Shown here in pieces: positions 26,174 through 33,987 of a DNA stretch of 64,000 bases. The notes beneath the pieces were generated by a model that ran no database searches, was not told the origin of the DNA, and was given only the letters and a program-made list of their open reading frames with translations. Positions within the stretch are counted from its first letter, which is position 1, and the number at the start of each line of letters is the position of its first letter. The stretch lies in NCBI RefSeq assembly GCF_000368565.1, contig NZ_KB849549.1, forward strand, positions 1-64,000, read 5' to 3'. A program made the position numbers and the translations under genes. This DNA comes from Acinetobacter gerneri DSM 14967 = CIP 107464 = MTCC 9824 (GTDB lineage Bacteria > Pseudomonadota > Gammaproteobacteria > Pseudomonadales > Moraxellaceae).

Positions 26174-26812
26174 CTATTTCACAAAAGTTTTCCATTCAAA
26201 ATCTTGGCTTTGACCATGCAAAGTCAGTGTCAATTGATCACCTGCCAACAATGGACCAACACCTGCAGGTGTACCTGTCATCACTACATCACCTGGCTCT
26301 AAAGTGAAGACTTTGCTGATATCAGTCAAAAGATAAGCAATGCTAAATAACAACAGCGCTGTATCACCTTTCTGACGAAGCTGATCATTTACCTTAAATT
26401 CAAAGCAAAGATTTTCCCAATCTTTTACTTCATCAGTCGAAACCCAATCACCAAGTACACAAGCACCATCAAATGCTTTAGAACGTTCCCAAGGTTGACC
26501 TTTTTTCTTCAGCTCGTCTTGTAGATTACGTAAAGTTAAATCTAAGCCTAATGTCACAGCACCAATCGCTTGTAATGCTTTAACAGGATCAGTTTCTGCT
26601 TTTAATGTTTGGTCAATACGTAAAGTCACTTCACATTCATGATGCAAACTGCCCAAGTCTTTATTCCAATCAATACCGTCTTGCATCAAACTCAAACTGC
26701 TTGGTGGCTTAATAAAGAGGACTGGACGATCTGGAATCGCATTACCTAATTCTTTTGCATGCTCTGCATAACTACGACCGACGCAGACAATTTTTGATGG
26801 ACGTGTGCTCAT
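26174..26812 (-). CDS. Fumarylacetoacetate hydrolase family protein
   Basis: It is a 212-residue single-domain FAH hydrolase, similar in size and motifs to E. coli YcgM-type acylpyruvases and fumarylpyruvate hydrolases. VCVGRSYAEHAKELGN opens the fold and FIKPPSSL follows. Metal ligands are expected in HHECEVTLRI. The last block GDVVMTGTPAGVGPL is diagnostic. The start is at 26812 with AGGGAAG ahead. The exact substrate is not fixed. Confidence 0.9.
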   Translation of the reverse strand: MSTRPSKIVCVGRSYAEHAKELGNAIPDRPVLFIKPPSSLSLMQDGIDWNKDLGSLHHECEVTLRIDQTLKAETDPVKALQAIGAVTLGLDLTLRNLQDELKKKGQPWERSKAFDGACVLGDWVSTDEVKDWENLCFEFKVNDQLRQKGDTALLLFSIAYLLTDISKVFTLEPGDVVMTGTPAGVGPLLAGDQLTLTLHGQSQDFEWKTFVK

Positions 26813-26905
26813 TATCTTCCCTTTTTGATTGACCATGTTTGGCTGTGCTAGATTTGACGATCTTAATTTGATGATCTTAGTTAGATCATCTTAGTTCAGC
26901 AAACG

Positions 26906-27406
26906 TTACTTTTTAAATGTATTTTCAAACAAACTTTGTTCAGTTGTAGATTGAAATGCACGTTTAGGCACGATAATCACAGTACGATTATTCAATTCGA
27001 TCATATAAGTCAATTTGCCTACAGCAAAGTTTTTGACGTCATGATATTGAAAGCCTTTTTTTGGGCGACCACTGCTAAAGAGTTCAGCATGATCTTGGTA
27101 CAATTCTATACCTTGTTCACTCTGACCAAATTGATATTTTACAAATTGACGCTTAAACATCATCGGAAGAAACCAATAGCGCATCAAGGCTTGTAAAATC
27201 AGAAAAAATAGTCCTAGAGCAACATAATATTTACCCATTCCAGCAAAACCGAGATAAAAACCCCAAATCACGATTCCGATACTGACCAAAGGGGTCAAAA
27301 AACGACTGAGCTGTTTTTTGCCAAATGTCGCAAGTGCAAAACCATCTTGCGACTCCTCCAAATTCATATAATAACGTAGAGATAATGCAGGCTTATTGTC
27401 TGACAT
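26906..27406 (-). CDS. YcxB-like membrane protein
   Basis: The 166-residue protein has two adjacent membrane helices (about residues 37-70), a cytoplasmic N-terminus and a C-terminal soluble part with the pattern FQYHDVKNFAVGKLTYMIEL and IVPKRAF. This is the layout of the YcxB-like family. The function is not known. It is 93 bp upstream of the FAH gene on the same strand. Between them is an 8-bp hairpin (26870-26890) without a T-run. Confidence 0.75.
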   Translation of the reverse strand: MSDNKPALSLRYYMNLEESQDGFALATFGKKQLSRFLTPLVSIGIVIWGFYLGFAGMGKYYVALGLFFLILQALMRYWFLPMMFKRQFVKYQFGQSEQGIELYQDHAELFSSGRPKKGFQYHDVKNFAVGKLTYMIELNNRTVIIVPKRAFQSTTEQSLFENTFKK

Positions 27407-27584
27407 AACGCGATCAACACATTTATTTTAAGATGCCAAGATATTACACCAGTTTGCTATCTCGCGACGTATTCTTTGATGTTTTATCGCTTTTTACAGA
27501 ATCATCATGGTTTTCCCAAAGCAAGCCGTTTAGAAATATCAACATCGCTTCATCAATCACAAATAAAAATCAAAAGGAATTGTG

Positions 27585-28886
27585 ATGAAACAAACTAGTG
27601 TAAATCTTTCTCTCACCTTGATATTTCTATTTCTGCCAAAGCTCAGTCATGCACAAATGATTGCTTGGACAGATGATATTCCAAGTGCGTTAAAGCCCTT
27701 TCAAAATAATGCTCAAGCACTGGCAAATATCGCCCAAGACAACATCGTCGTATATGGACACGCTGCACAAAAAACATTTATTCCAACCCTAAAAACCAAT
27801 CCAAATCCTGTAGTTCATTTTAACTCAGCCGCGATCGTCGTCCCTGTAAGCACCCAAGAGGTTGCCAAAACGTTAGCTGATTACTCACATTATGTGGGCT
27901 TATTTCCAACCTTAAAATCTGCCAAAATCCAAGCACAGGCAGGCAGTATTAGCCAAGTCAAATATAAAGTTTCCATCCCAACCCCGATTCCTGTGCTCAA
28001 TTTTAATGAAGATGTCACCATTCAACATCAGCTCGGTCAAAATAGTCTGTCCAGTTTGGTTATTGATTCACCTATTCCCTATGCAGTTGGAAAATTCGAA
28101 TGGTTTAGCTTAGGCGAGAAAAAAACCTTGATCACGCTGACACAATGGGGAGATTTAGATCAACCACAAGGCTTCCTCATCAGTCGGATTTTAAAAGCCA
28201 TTCCAGAGGCAAAACTTGGGATACCGAGTGGGAGCAATGCTTTTGTTTTAGAGTCATTAAAAAGACGTTTTGTACCCAATAAATTGATTAATCTTGCACC
28301 GGGTCAATTTCCAAGTACAAATTTAAATAATGCCCAATTACAACAAGTGGTCAATATAACCAAAACCTCAGGTCAACCCTTTAGTCTTATACTCACTCAA
28401 ACCACAGTTCCCTATACGCATGGTCGTGAAGCCATGCGTTTTAGTACCACTTATCAATACTATCCAGTCGCTGCAGCACAACTACAAAAATGGCTAAAAC
28501 CAAATGCATATCAAAGTTTATTTCCAAGGCAAATCAAAAAAACCACGCTTGGTCCTTTGAGTAATGCAGGGCAAGACAGTGCTTTTAAAGTCAGTGTCGG
28601 CTTGGGTGTGATCAGTATTCCTTTTGATTTTAATATGCATTTCAATTATCCAAATCCCAACGAAAATAATTTTGCCGCAAATGGTGGCGATCTAAGATAT
28701 GTCAAAGGTCAAACCACTCTGCAAAGTATGTCTTCTGGAACACTCATGAAAATGACCACTGCCATGAAAATAGATGAAACAGCCCCATTCCTTTTACGGG
28801 CGATGCGTAGCCTGCCTTATCACGACATGCTACCTGCGATTGGAGCGAATACTGTTTTTATGCAAAAAATTAGAATGCTAAAATAA
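27585..28886 (+). CDS. Secreted protein with two SRPBCC/START-like regions
   Basis: The 433-residue protein has a signal peptide (about residues 1-23, ending LSHAQ). After it, FNSAAIVVPVSTQEVAKTLADYSHY resembles the first strand and helix of polyketide cyclase/START domains. A second similar region seems to begin about residue 235, including FSTTYQYYPVAAAQLQKWL. This would make it a periplasmic lipid-binding protein. No catalytic motif is recognised. The ATG at 27585 is chosen, with AAAGGA upstream; GTG 27582 is possible. Confidence 0.65.
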   Translation: MKQTSVNLSLTLIFLFLPKLSHAQMIAWTDDIPSALKPFQNNAQALANIAQDNIVVYGHAAQKTFIPTLKTNPNPVVHFNSAAIVVPVSTQEVAKTLADYSHYVGLFPTLKSAKIQAQAGSISQVKYKVSIPTPIPVLNFNEDVTIQHQLGQNSLSSLVIDSPIPYAVGKFEWFSLGEKKTLITLTQWGDLDQPQGFLISRILKAIPEAKLGIPSGSNAFVLESLKRRFVPNKLINLAPGQFPSTNLNNAQLQQVVNITKTSGQPFSLILTQTTVPYTHGREAMRFSTTYQYYPVAAAQLQKWLKPNAYQSLFPRQIKKTTLGPLSNAGQDSAFKVSVGLGVISIPFDFNMHFNYPNPNENNFAANGGDLRYVKGQTTLQSMSSGTLMKMTTAMKIDETAPFLLRAMRSLPYHDMLPAIGANTVFMQKIRMLK

Positions 28887-28909
28887 AAGTTCATGTAATG
28901 CATTTAAAA

Positions 28910-29680
28910 TTAATGAGTCGCTAGATGAGCAACCCCAAATTTAATCAAAATAATAGGAATAAGAACAACATCAGTGACGAGCGCAAAAGGTGTTAATGCG
29001 ACTTTTTTTAACAGTACTTTATAATTGACTCCGTCTACACGTTGAGCAGGTTGATATATTTCTATCCAATATTGACGGCCGAAATTCTGATAATCGAGAG
29101 ACTTCATTTGTTGATTTAAACCAACAACTTCACCTTCTAAATCTATGGATTTAGAATACAAATCGATTGTTTCTCCTGTAGCTAACTTCACTTTTGTTAG
29201 GCTTGCCCCTAGACGCTTCAACTCTGCTACGACATCGGCATCAGGATGTTCATTTTGGTAGAAAAATTCAATTGTGCCCCTAAAATTTAAATTCTGTTTT
29301 TGTTTATTTTCTGGTTCTATCAAAAATAATTTTAAGGACTCATACATGTTTTGATTTGATACAAGTCCCCATCCCTTCATATCTAGTTTTGAATGAATAA
29401 TGTTTTGTACTTCATCACTACCTTTATCAATCTGATATGCATAGTGCTTCCCCATGATCATAAGCTTAGATGGAGTAGCTGTGGCTTGCTCTTGAAGCAA
29501 AGCAAAACCTAAAAGTTGATCTTTCTGAACCAATTTTTCTTTTTTATATTTAGGAATGGTCACACTTTCTCTATGCGAATCCCTTCTTCCGATTGGAGCA
29601 TCCCAAACCATTAAAGTACAAGCATTTAAAAAAGCACAAATACAAATCACACAAACTTTTTTAAAAAAGTGATTAAACAT
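28910..29680 (-). CDS. Uncharacterised lipoprotein
   Basis: The 256-residue protein has an N-terminal signal and a lipobox LNAC (Cys at about residue 21), so it is a predicted lipoprotein. The middle is soluble and hydrophilic (SHRESVTIPKYKKEKLVQKD). A C-terminal hydrophobic segment (about 228-252, LTPFALVTDVVLIPIILIKF) could be a membrane or amphipathic helix, which is unusual for a lipoprotein. I do not recognise the family. It converges with the gene at 27585. Confidence 0.7.
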   Translation of the reverse strand: MFNHFFKKVCVICICAFLNACTLMVWDAPIGRRDSHRESVTIPKYKKEKLVQKDQLLGFALLQEQATATPSKLMIMGKHYAYQIDKGSDEVQNIIHSKLDMKGWGLVSNQNMYESLKLFLIEPENKQKQNLNFRGTIEFFYQNEHPDADVVAELKRLGASLTKVKLATGETIDLYSKSIDLEGEVVGLNQQMKSLDYQNFGRQYWIEIYQPAQRVDGVNYKVLLKKVALTPFALVTDVVLIPIILIKFGVAHLATH

Positions 29681-29776
29681 AGACTAGCCATATATTTTTA
29701 TTTATTAACTACAATTCTTTATTCTTTTCAATTTATATCAATGATTTTTGACGTTTTTTCACTTATCTTTAGGCAC

Positions 29777-29798
29777 AAAAAAACCGCTAAAAAGCGGT
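29777..29798 (-). terminator. Terminator of tRNA-Arg copy 1
   Basis: The stem ACCGCT / AGCGGT (29783-29788, 29793-29798) is followed on the minus strand by a T-run. Confidence 0.85.
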
Positions 29799-29817
29799 AA
29801 TTTTCATACTTTCAAGT

Positions 29818-29894
29818 TGGTGCGCTCAGAGAGATTCGAACTCCCGACCCCTTAGTTCGTAGCCAAGTGCTCTATCCAGCTGAGCTATGAGCGC
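29818..29894 (-). tRNA. tRNA-Arg (ACG), copy 1
   Basis: This is a 77-base gene including encoded CCA. The acceptor is GCGCTCA/TGAGCGC. The anticodon stem CTTGG/CTAAG encloses the loop CTACGAA, so the anticodon is ACG, read as inosine-CG. The T-arm is GGTCGGGAGTTCGAATCTC. The sequence is identical to the copies at 33410 and 33539. It has its own promoter and terminator. Confidence 0.98.
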
Positions 29895-29911
29895 GTACTT
29901 GATGGGGACGC

Positions 29912-29939
29912 ATTATACGCCTTTTTCACTCTTTGATAA
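29912..29939 (-). promoter_or_regulatory. Promoter of tRNA-Arg copy 1
   Basis: On the minus strand TATAAT (29912-29917) lies 16 bases from TTATCA (29934-29939). The -10 box is consensus and it is followed by a G+C-rich stretch, as for stable RNA genes. Confidence 0.6.
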
Positions 29940-30206
29940 GTCCTTTTTCTTCTTTTCCGAATCAACCGCATAGATATTGGACAATTCACGTATTATATTA
30001 CTAAAAAATAGGCAATTTTTTTTTAATCTTCAGATTTTTATTTATTGACTGAAATCTCAGTCAAAGTACGCATACATTGTCCACAAAAACAAAGCTTCTC
30101 CTGTGTGGTTTGTATTTTCACTTCATAAGCAAATCCAACCAATAAGCGATTACAGCCATCACAGCTTTTTAAAGTTTGATAACAAGTAAAATCGACATGC
30201 TCATAT

Positions 30207-31245
30207 GGCTTTGTTGCACAAAGCTATTCTTGAAGGCTTCTTCAGTAATATAATTTCCAGATGAAGAAGCCTACACCTAAAATCTATCGTACAACCAATT
30301 GGTCCTCGTATAACCAAGCTTTAATCAAGCGAGGAAATATTTCAATCTGGTTTGATCCTAAGACGCAATGGTATGCACAACCACAAGGCAAGCAAGGACG
30401 AAATCAAACTTATTCCGATACAGCGATTCAATGCTGTTTAATGATCAAATCTCTATTCCGTCTTTCTTTACGTATGGTTACTGGCTTTGTTCAAAGCCTG
30501 ATTAAACTCTGTGGCTTGAATTGGACAGCACCAGATTACTCCACCCTTTGTAGACGACAAAAGCATATTGATATTGCGATAAGCTATCAGAAAAGTCATG
30601 ATGGGTTACACCTACTTGTCGACTCTACGGGTTTAAAGTTTTTAGGTGAAGGCGAATGGAAGCGTAAAAAACATCAGCCTGAATACCGTCGGCAATGGCG
30701 TAAACTGCATATTGGTATAGATGCTGAAACACTGCAAATACGTGCCGTTCAGCTTACTACAAATAATGTCAGTGATTCACAAGTACTAGGTGATTTACTG
30801 GATCAAATTCCACTAGATGAGCGAATAGATTCTGTCTATACCGATGGCGCGTACGACACGAAGTGCTGCAGAAAAGTGATTTCAGATCGTCAAGCACATG
30901 CAGTAATTCCACCCAGAAAGAATGCCAAGCCCTGGAAAGATTCTAAAATAAGTTCAATAGAACGAAATGAGTTACTTCAAACGGTTAAACATTTAGGCAG
31001 AACCCTATGGAAAAAATGGTCGGGTTATCACCGTCGTAGTTTGGTGGAAACCAAGATGCATTGCATCAAATTATTAGGTGATAGGCTGACGGCAAGACAT
31101 TTTCAAAGTCAGGTCAATGAAATTCATGCGCGTGTGGCAGTTCTGAATAGATTTACGGAATTAGGTAGACCTCGCACCCAAGTTGTGTCTTAAATTTGAA
31201 TGGATTGGGGAGAACTCAGCTTTTGAATGTTTATGCAACAAAGCC
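30207..31245 (+). mobile_element. IS5-family, IS903-group insertion sequence
   Basis: It is a complete element of 1039 bp. The terminal inverted repeats begin GGCTTTGTTGCA at the left and end TGCAACAAAGCC at the right, about 18 bp with one mismatch. It is flanked by a perfect 9-bp direct repeat TGCTCATAT (30198-30206 and 31246-31254), which is the duplication size of the IS903 group. It resembles IS17 of Acinetobacter in size and type. It carries one intact transposase gene. Confidence 0.95.
30261..31193 (+). CDS. IS5-family (IS903 group) transposase
   Basis: It is a 310-residue DDE transposase. The first catalytic Asp is in LLVDSTGLKFLGEGEW (about residue 122), the second in DSVYTDGAYDTK (about 195) and the Glu in RRSLVETKMHCIKLLG (about 263). 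The reading frame is intact and spans nearly the whole element, so the IS may still be active. The ATG lies 54 bp inside the left inverted repeat. Confidence 0.95.
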   Translation: MKKPTPKIYRTTNWSSYNQALIKRGNISIWFDPKTQWYAQPQGKQGRNQTYSDTAIQCCLMIKSLFRLSLRMVTGFVQSLIKLCGLNWTAPDYSTLCRRQKHIDIAISYQKSHDGLHLLVDSTGLKFLGEGEWKRKKHQPEYRRQWRKLHIGIDAETLQIRAVQLTTNNVSDSQVLGDLLDQIPLDERIDSVYTDGAYDTKCCRKVISDRQAHAVIPPRKNAKPWKDSKISSIERNELLQTVKHLGRTLWKKWSGYHRRSLVETKMHCIKLLGDRLTARHFQSQVNEIHARVAVLNRFTELGRPRTQVVS

Positions 31246-31455
31246 TGCTCATATATATAGTATCCATCGGTATATTTTTTCATTGTTATCAATAATATTG
31301 CCCTTTAAACCACTATTTTAGTCGATTTCCAACGATGAGGTATGTGGGTAAAATTGACAAAACGACAATATATGACGTACTGCTTACCTTCCATAAGAGA
31401 AAAATATTCATCATAGAAAAGGAATTTAGTATAAGAATTTGTTTTAAAAATAAAA

Positions 31456-32112
31456 TTATTTATATACATAAGCATGTTTAGAGGAATAAATTATCTTTGA
31501 GTTTGCATCTTTTTTGATTTCAATAATTTGACTGATATTATGGTTATGATAAACATATTGTCGTATAAATTTGCTTGAATCCTGCATTTCATACTCTTCA
31601 CTTAAAACATAATTTTCATCATCCAAGCATATGTTAATCTTTTCAATTACATCGTTTATATCATATGGAATATAAATGTTATTAGGACTTAGACCAACAT
31701 CAAGGTTTAAGTTATCAAACAATCTTTGATTTTTTTCAACTTTATTTTCATTTGTAAAAATTTTACTTAAATTAAATGTATAGTCTGTAAATGCTGGATC
31801 TGTAGATAAAAATATGTTGTATTTTTCTAATTGTTTTATAGATTCATACCGTGGACATTCCCACCGAATTCGAACTTGAATATCATCTTTATCTTTTAGT
31901 TTCAAAATATTATTACAATATTTTTTATTTTTATTAAAAAGATCTTCGCAATCATTTTTTTGATCACATCGCTTAAATACATCACCTTTGTAAAAATAGT
32001 TATACGTGTTTAACTTATGTCCATCATCTGAATAGGTTGATGAGATAACGCCACAAAAAGTGGAAGTTGATAATGGCAACAGTATTGATAATAAACCGAT
32101 ATATTTTATCAT
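31456..32112 (-). CDS. Exported putative immunity protein
   Basis: The 218-residue protein has an N-terminal signal (hydrophobic IGLLSILLPLS, about residues 4-15), so it should act in the periplasm or outer leaflet. The mature part is Asn/Asp/Lys-rich, low in G+C, and has several Cys residues. Its start overlaps the PAAR gene stop by four bases (ATGA), so translation is coupled. That layout and the export signal make it a candidate immunity protein for the PAAR effector. No family is recognised. It lacks a clear terminator. Confidence 0.65.
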   Translation of the reverse strand: MIKYIGLLSILLPLSTSTFCGVISSTYSDDGHKLNTYNYFYKGDVFKRCDQKNDCEDLFNKNKKYCNNILKLKDKDDIQVRIRWECPRYESIKQLEKYNIFLSTDPAFTDYTFNLSKIFTNENKVEKNQRLFDNLNLDVGLSPNNIYIPYDINDVIEKINICLDDENYVLSEEYEMQDSSKFIRQYVYHNHNISQIIEIKKDANSKIIYSSKHAYVYK

Positions 32113-33149
32113 TTTGAATTCCAGAAAATGGTGCGATTGTAAACCGCCGTAGACTTTAATCTCATTTTCCCCTTATTTTTATATCCTCCATAATTATCTG
32201 GTGCAGGTCGATGTTGAGGAGCAACAAAGCTACTGCCAACATTATTTTTCCACTTAGCGTAATGCTCATCTGAAATTGTCCACCCCATCGTATTCATATG
32301 TAATTCAAATCTCCCCGTAGATCTTCGCTTATCTGTAGCTGGAAACATAGCTTGTTCTGCTCCATCCCACATATCAGCACCATTACTATAGTCCTTGCCT
32401 TTATTTAAAACATTGATTTGTGCAGCAATCGCAAATTGCATTTTTGTATTATTTCTCGCTTCTGGTGATGTGCTTCTAAAGTTTTTAGCTTGGTCACTAG
32501 TACCGCCATATGCTTCTTTATTCTTTTGAAATACTGATGCGATCGAAAACATTTCGAATTTTAATTCATCATTTTTTGCTGATCTAAATGCTGAACTTTC
32601 GCCATAAATTATCGAAGCCTCAAATATAAATTTATTATGATTACTAATAGGTACTTTTTTTATACCTTCAAATTTTTCAGCTGATTTTTTTGAAGTACAA
32701 GTATATACATCTTGAATACTTCCTTTTCCTTTTGTGATTTCACCCTCAAAGAAACCTGTATCAACATTGTAATAAAAGCCATTTAAAAGATCCTCTTTTT
32801 CAGCAACGAGACTATTTATATTCGGATCATTAAAATAAAATACCGTCTCATCAGTACTTCCTGCGGCAATGTTAAATCCACCACCATTATCTCCAACAAC
32901 TAAATTTTGATTTGGTATACAGTGGCATCCACAATCTAGTAGGGCATTGGCAAGAGCAGCAGCTTTATTATTTATGATCATATGTGGATCACATCCACTA
33001 ACGATCCGCGCAATTCTTTTATGTGTTGGACATGTTGCTTGGTCACCCAAACATGCAATCGCACGACCATCAATAAGGAAAGTGTTCTGGCCAGTAACAA
33101 CCTTCCCACCACCTGTAGTCGCGCAGCCTACGGTAATATATGCATGCAT
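32109..33149 (-). CDS. PAAR-domain effector with a C-terminal toxin region
   Basis: Residues about 1-95 form a PAAR domain, the sharpening tip of the type VI secretion spike: TGGGKVVTGQNTFLIDG, ACLGDQATCPTHKR, then Cys/His positions ending CGCHC that can hold zinc. Residues about 150-346 are a different domain. ASIIYGESSAFRS there has the look of cell-wall hydrolases, with the Glu as possible acid; NGADMWDGAEQAMF follows. A peptidoglycan-degrading role is inferred, and fits the exported partner protein. No hcp, vgrG or T6SS core gene is in the window. GGGGAAA precedes the start. Confidence 0.72.
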   Translation of the reverse strand: MHAYITVGCATTGGGKVVTGQNTFLIDGRAIACLGDQATCPTHKRIARIVSGCDPHMIINNKAAALANALLDCGCHCIPNQNLVVGDNGGGFNIAAGSTDETVFYFNDPNINSLVAEKEDLLNGFYYNVDTGFFEGEITKGKGSIQDVYTCTSKKSAEKFEGIKKVPISNHNKFIFEASIIYGESSAFRSAKNDELKFEMFSIASVFQKNKEAYGGTSDQAKNFRSTSPEARNNTKMQFAIAAQINVLNKGKDYSNGADMWDGAEQAMFPATDKRRSTGRFELHMNTMGWTISDEHYAKWKNNVGSSFVAPQHRPAPDNYGGYKNKGKMRLKSTAVYNRTIFWNSK

Positions 33150-33360
33150 TTATAATTTCCCCAAAAATAAAAAAGTCTGCAATGCAGAAAAATTCTTGTA
33201 ATGATGAAATAATATGCTGATTTTTAATAAAATAAAGCACAAGAACAAAAGCCATACAATCTTTATGGGTTTTATTTGAGATATTTAAAATAATTTATCT
33301 AATCTTTGTTTTAGTTGGCTATTTTTTTATATTGATCAAAATTCAAAAATTACAGACACA

Positions 33361-33383
33361 AAAAAACCGCTCTATAAGCGGTT
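33361..33383 (-). terminator. Terminator of the tRNA-Ser/tRNA-Arg transcript
   Basis: The stem AACCGCT / AGCGGTT (33365-33371, 33377-33383) with the loop CTATA is followed by T residues on the minus strand. It closely resembles the terminator after tRNA-Arg copy 1. Confidence 0.88.
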
Positions 33384-33409
33384 GATTTACCATCCGAAGA
33401 TGTTTAAGT

Positions 33410-33486
33410 TGGTGCGCTCAGAGAGATTCGAACTCCCGACCCCTTAGTTCGTAGCCAAGTGCTCTATCCAGCTGAGCTATGAGCGC
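33410..33486 (-). tRNA. tRNA-Arg (ACG), copy 2
   Basis: This is a 77-base gene with encoded CCA, identical in sequence to the copies at 29818 and 33539. The anticodon is ACG in the loop CTACGAA. It is the last gene of a minus-strand cluster that starts with tRNA-Ser, with a 52-bp spacer to copy 3. Confidence 0.98.
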
Positions 33487-33538
33487 AATACTTATGTGCC
33501 TATAAAAGGCTTCGTTACTTTTCAAATACTTATTTAGT

Positions 33539-33615
33539 TGGTGCGCTCAGAGAGATTCGAACTCCCGACCCCTTAGTTCGTAGCCAAGTGCTCTATCCAG
33601 CTGAGCTATGAGCGC
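33539..33615 (-). tRNA. tRNA-Arg (ACG), copy 3
   Basis: This is a 77-base gene with encoded CCA and anticodon ACG. It is identical to copies 1 and 2 and lies 15 bp downstream of tRNA-Ser, so both are processed from one transcript. Confidence 0.98.
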
Positions 33616-33630
33616 ATCATAAGTATTCGT

Positions 33631-33720
33631 TGGCGGTGAGAGAGGGATTCGAACCCTCGATACAGTTGCCCGTATGCATCCTTAGCAGGGATGTGGTTTC
33701 AGCCACTCACCCATCTCACC
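33631..33720 (-). tRNA. tRNA-Ser (GCT)
   Basis: This is a 90-base class II tRNA with encoded CCA. The acceptor is GGTGAGA/TCTCACC with discriminator G. The anticodon loop CTGCTAA in the stem CATCC/GGATG gives GCT. A long variable arm (CATACGGGCAACTGTATC) is present, as expected for serine. Confidence 0.97.
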
Positions 33721-33733
33721 GTAACGAGCCGCC

Positions 33734-33762
33734 ATAATACAAATTAATCCTCGGTTCGGCAA
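33734..33762 (-). promoter_or_regulatory. Promoter of the tRNA-Ser/tRNA-Arg cluster
   Basis: On the minus strand TTGCCG (33757-33762), a 17-base spacer and TATTAT (33734-33739) lead into tRNA-Ser 13 bases later, with a G+C-rich start region. Confidence 0.6.
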
Positions 33763-33987
33763 GTCAAACATTCAAAAAAATCTCAGTTTTTTGCTCAATT
33801 AAATATTTTTTAAGCGATTTTCATATATTTGTAGATTTTTTATGCGATAAAATGGCCTTTTTTTATATTGAAAAGAAAATTTATAAAAAAACGCAGTAAA
33901 AAACACATTATTGCAATCAATTACGTGCAGTCTTTGTCGGCATGACTTATGCTAATAGCATATCTTTTACATGCGTCCAAAGGCACT

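Larger units (their letters stand above)
30038..31283 (-). pseudogene. 65-codon zinc-ribbon gene split by an insertion sequence
   Basis: Taking out the IS (30207-31245) and one copy of the 9-bp target repeat restores one clean reading frame. It runs from ATG at 31283-31281 to TAA at 30040-30038, 65 residues. It opens MKKYTDGYYIYEH and has two CxxC pairs (Cys25/28 and Cys51/54) plus Cys18 and Cys49, suggesting a small zinc ribbon. The insertion falls within the thirteenth codon (His13). The upstream ribosome-binding site is weak. Because the frame is undamaged apart from the IS, the insertion looks recent. I do not recognise the family. Confidence 0.8.

Noticed and set aside
26870..26890. 8-bp hairpin between the YcxB-like gene and the FAH gene
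   Set aside because: There is no T-run and it is part of a run of short GATCTTA-like repeats, so no regulatory role can be argued.
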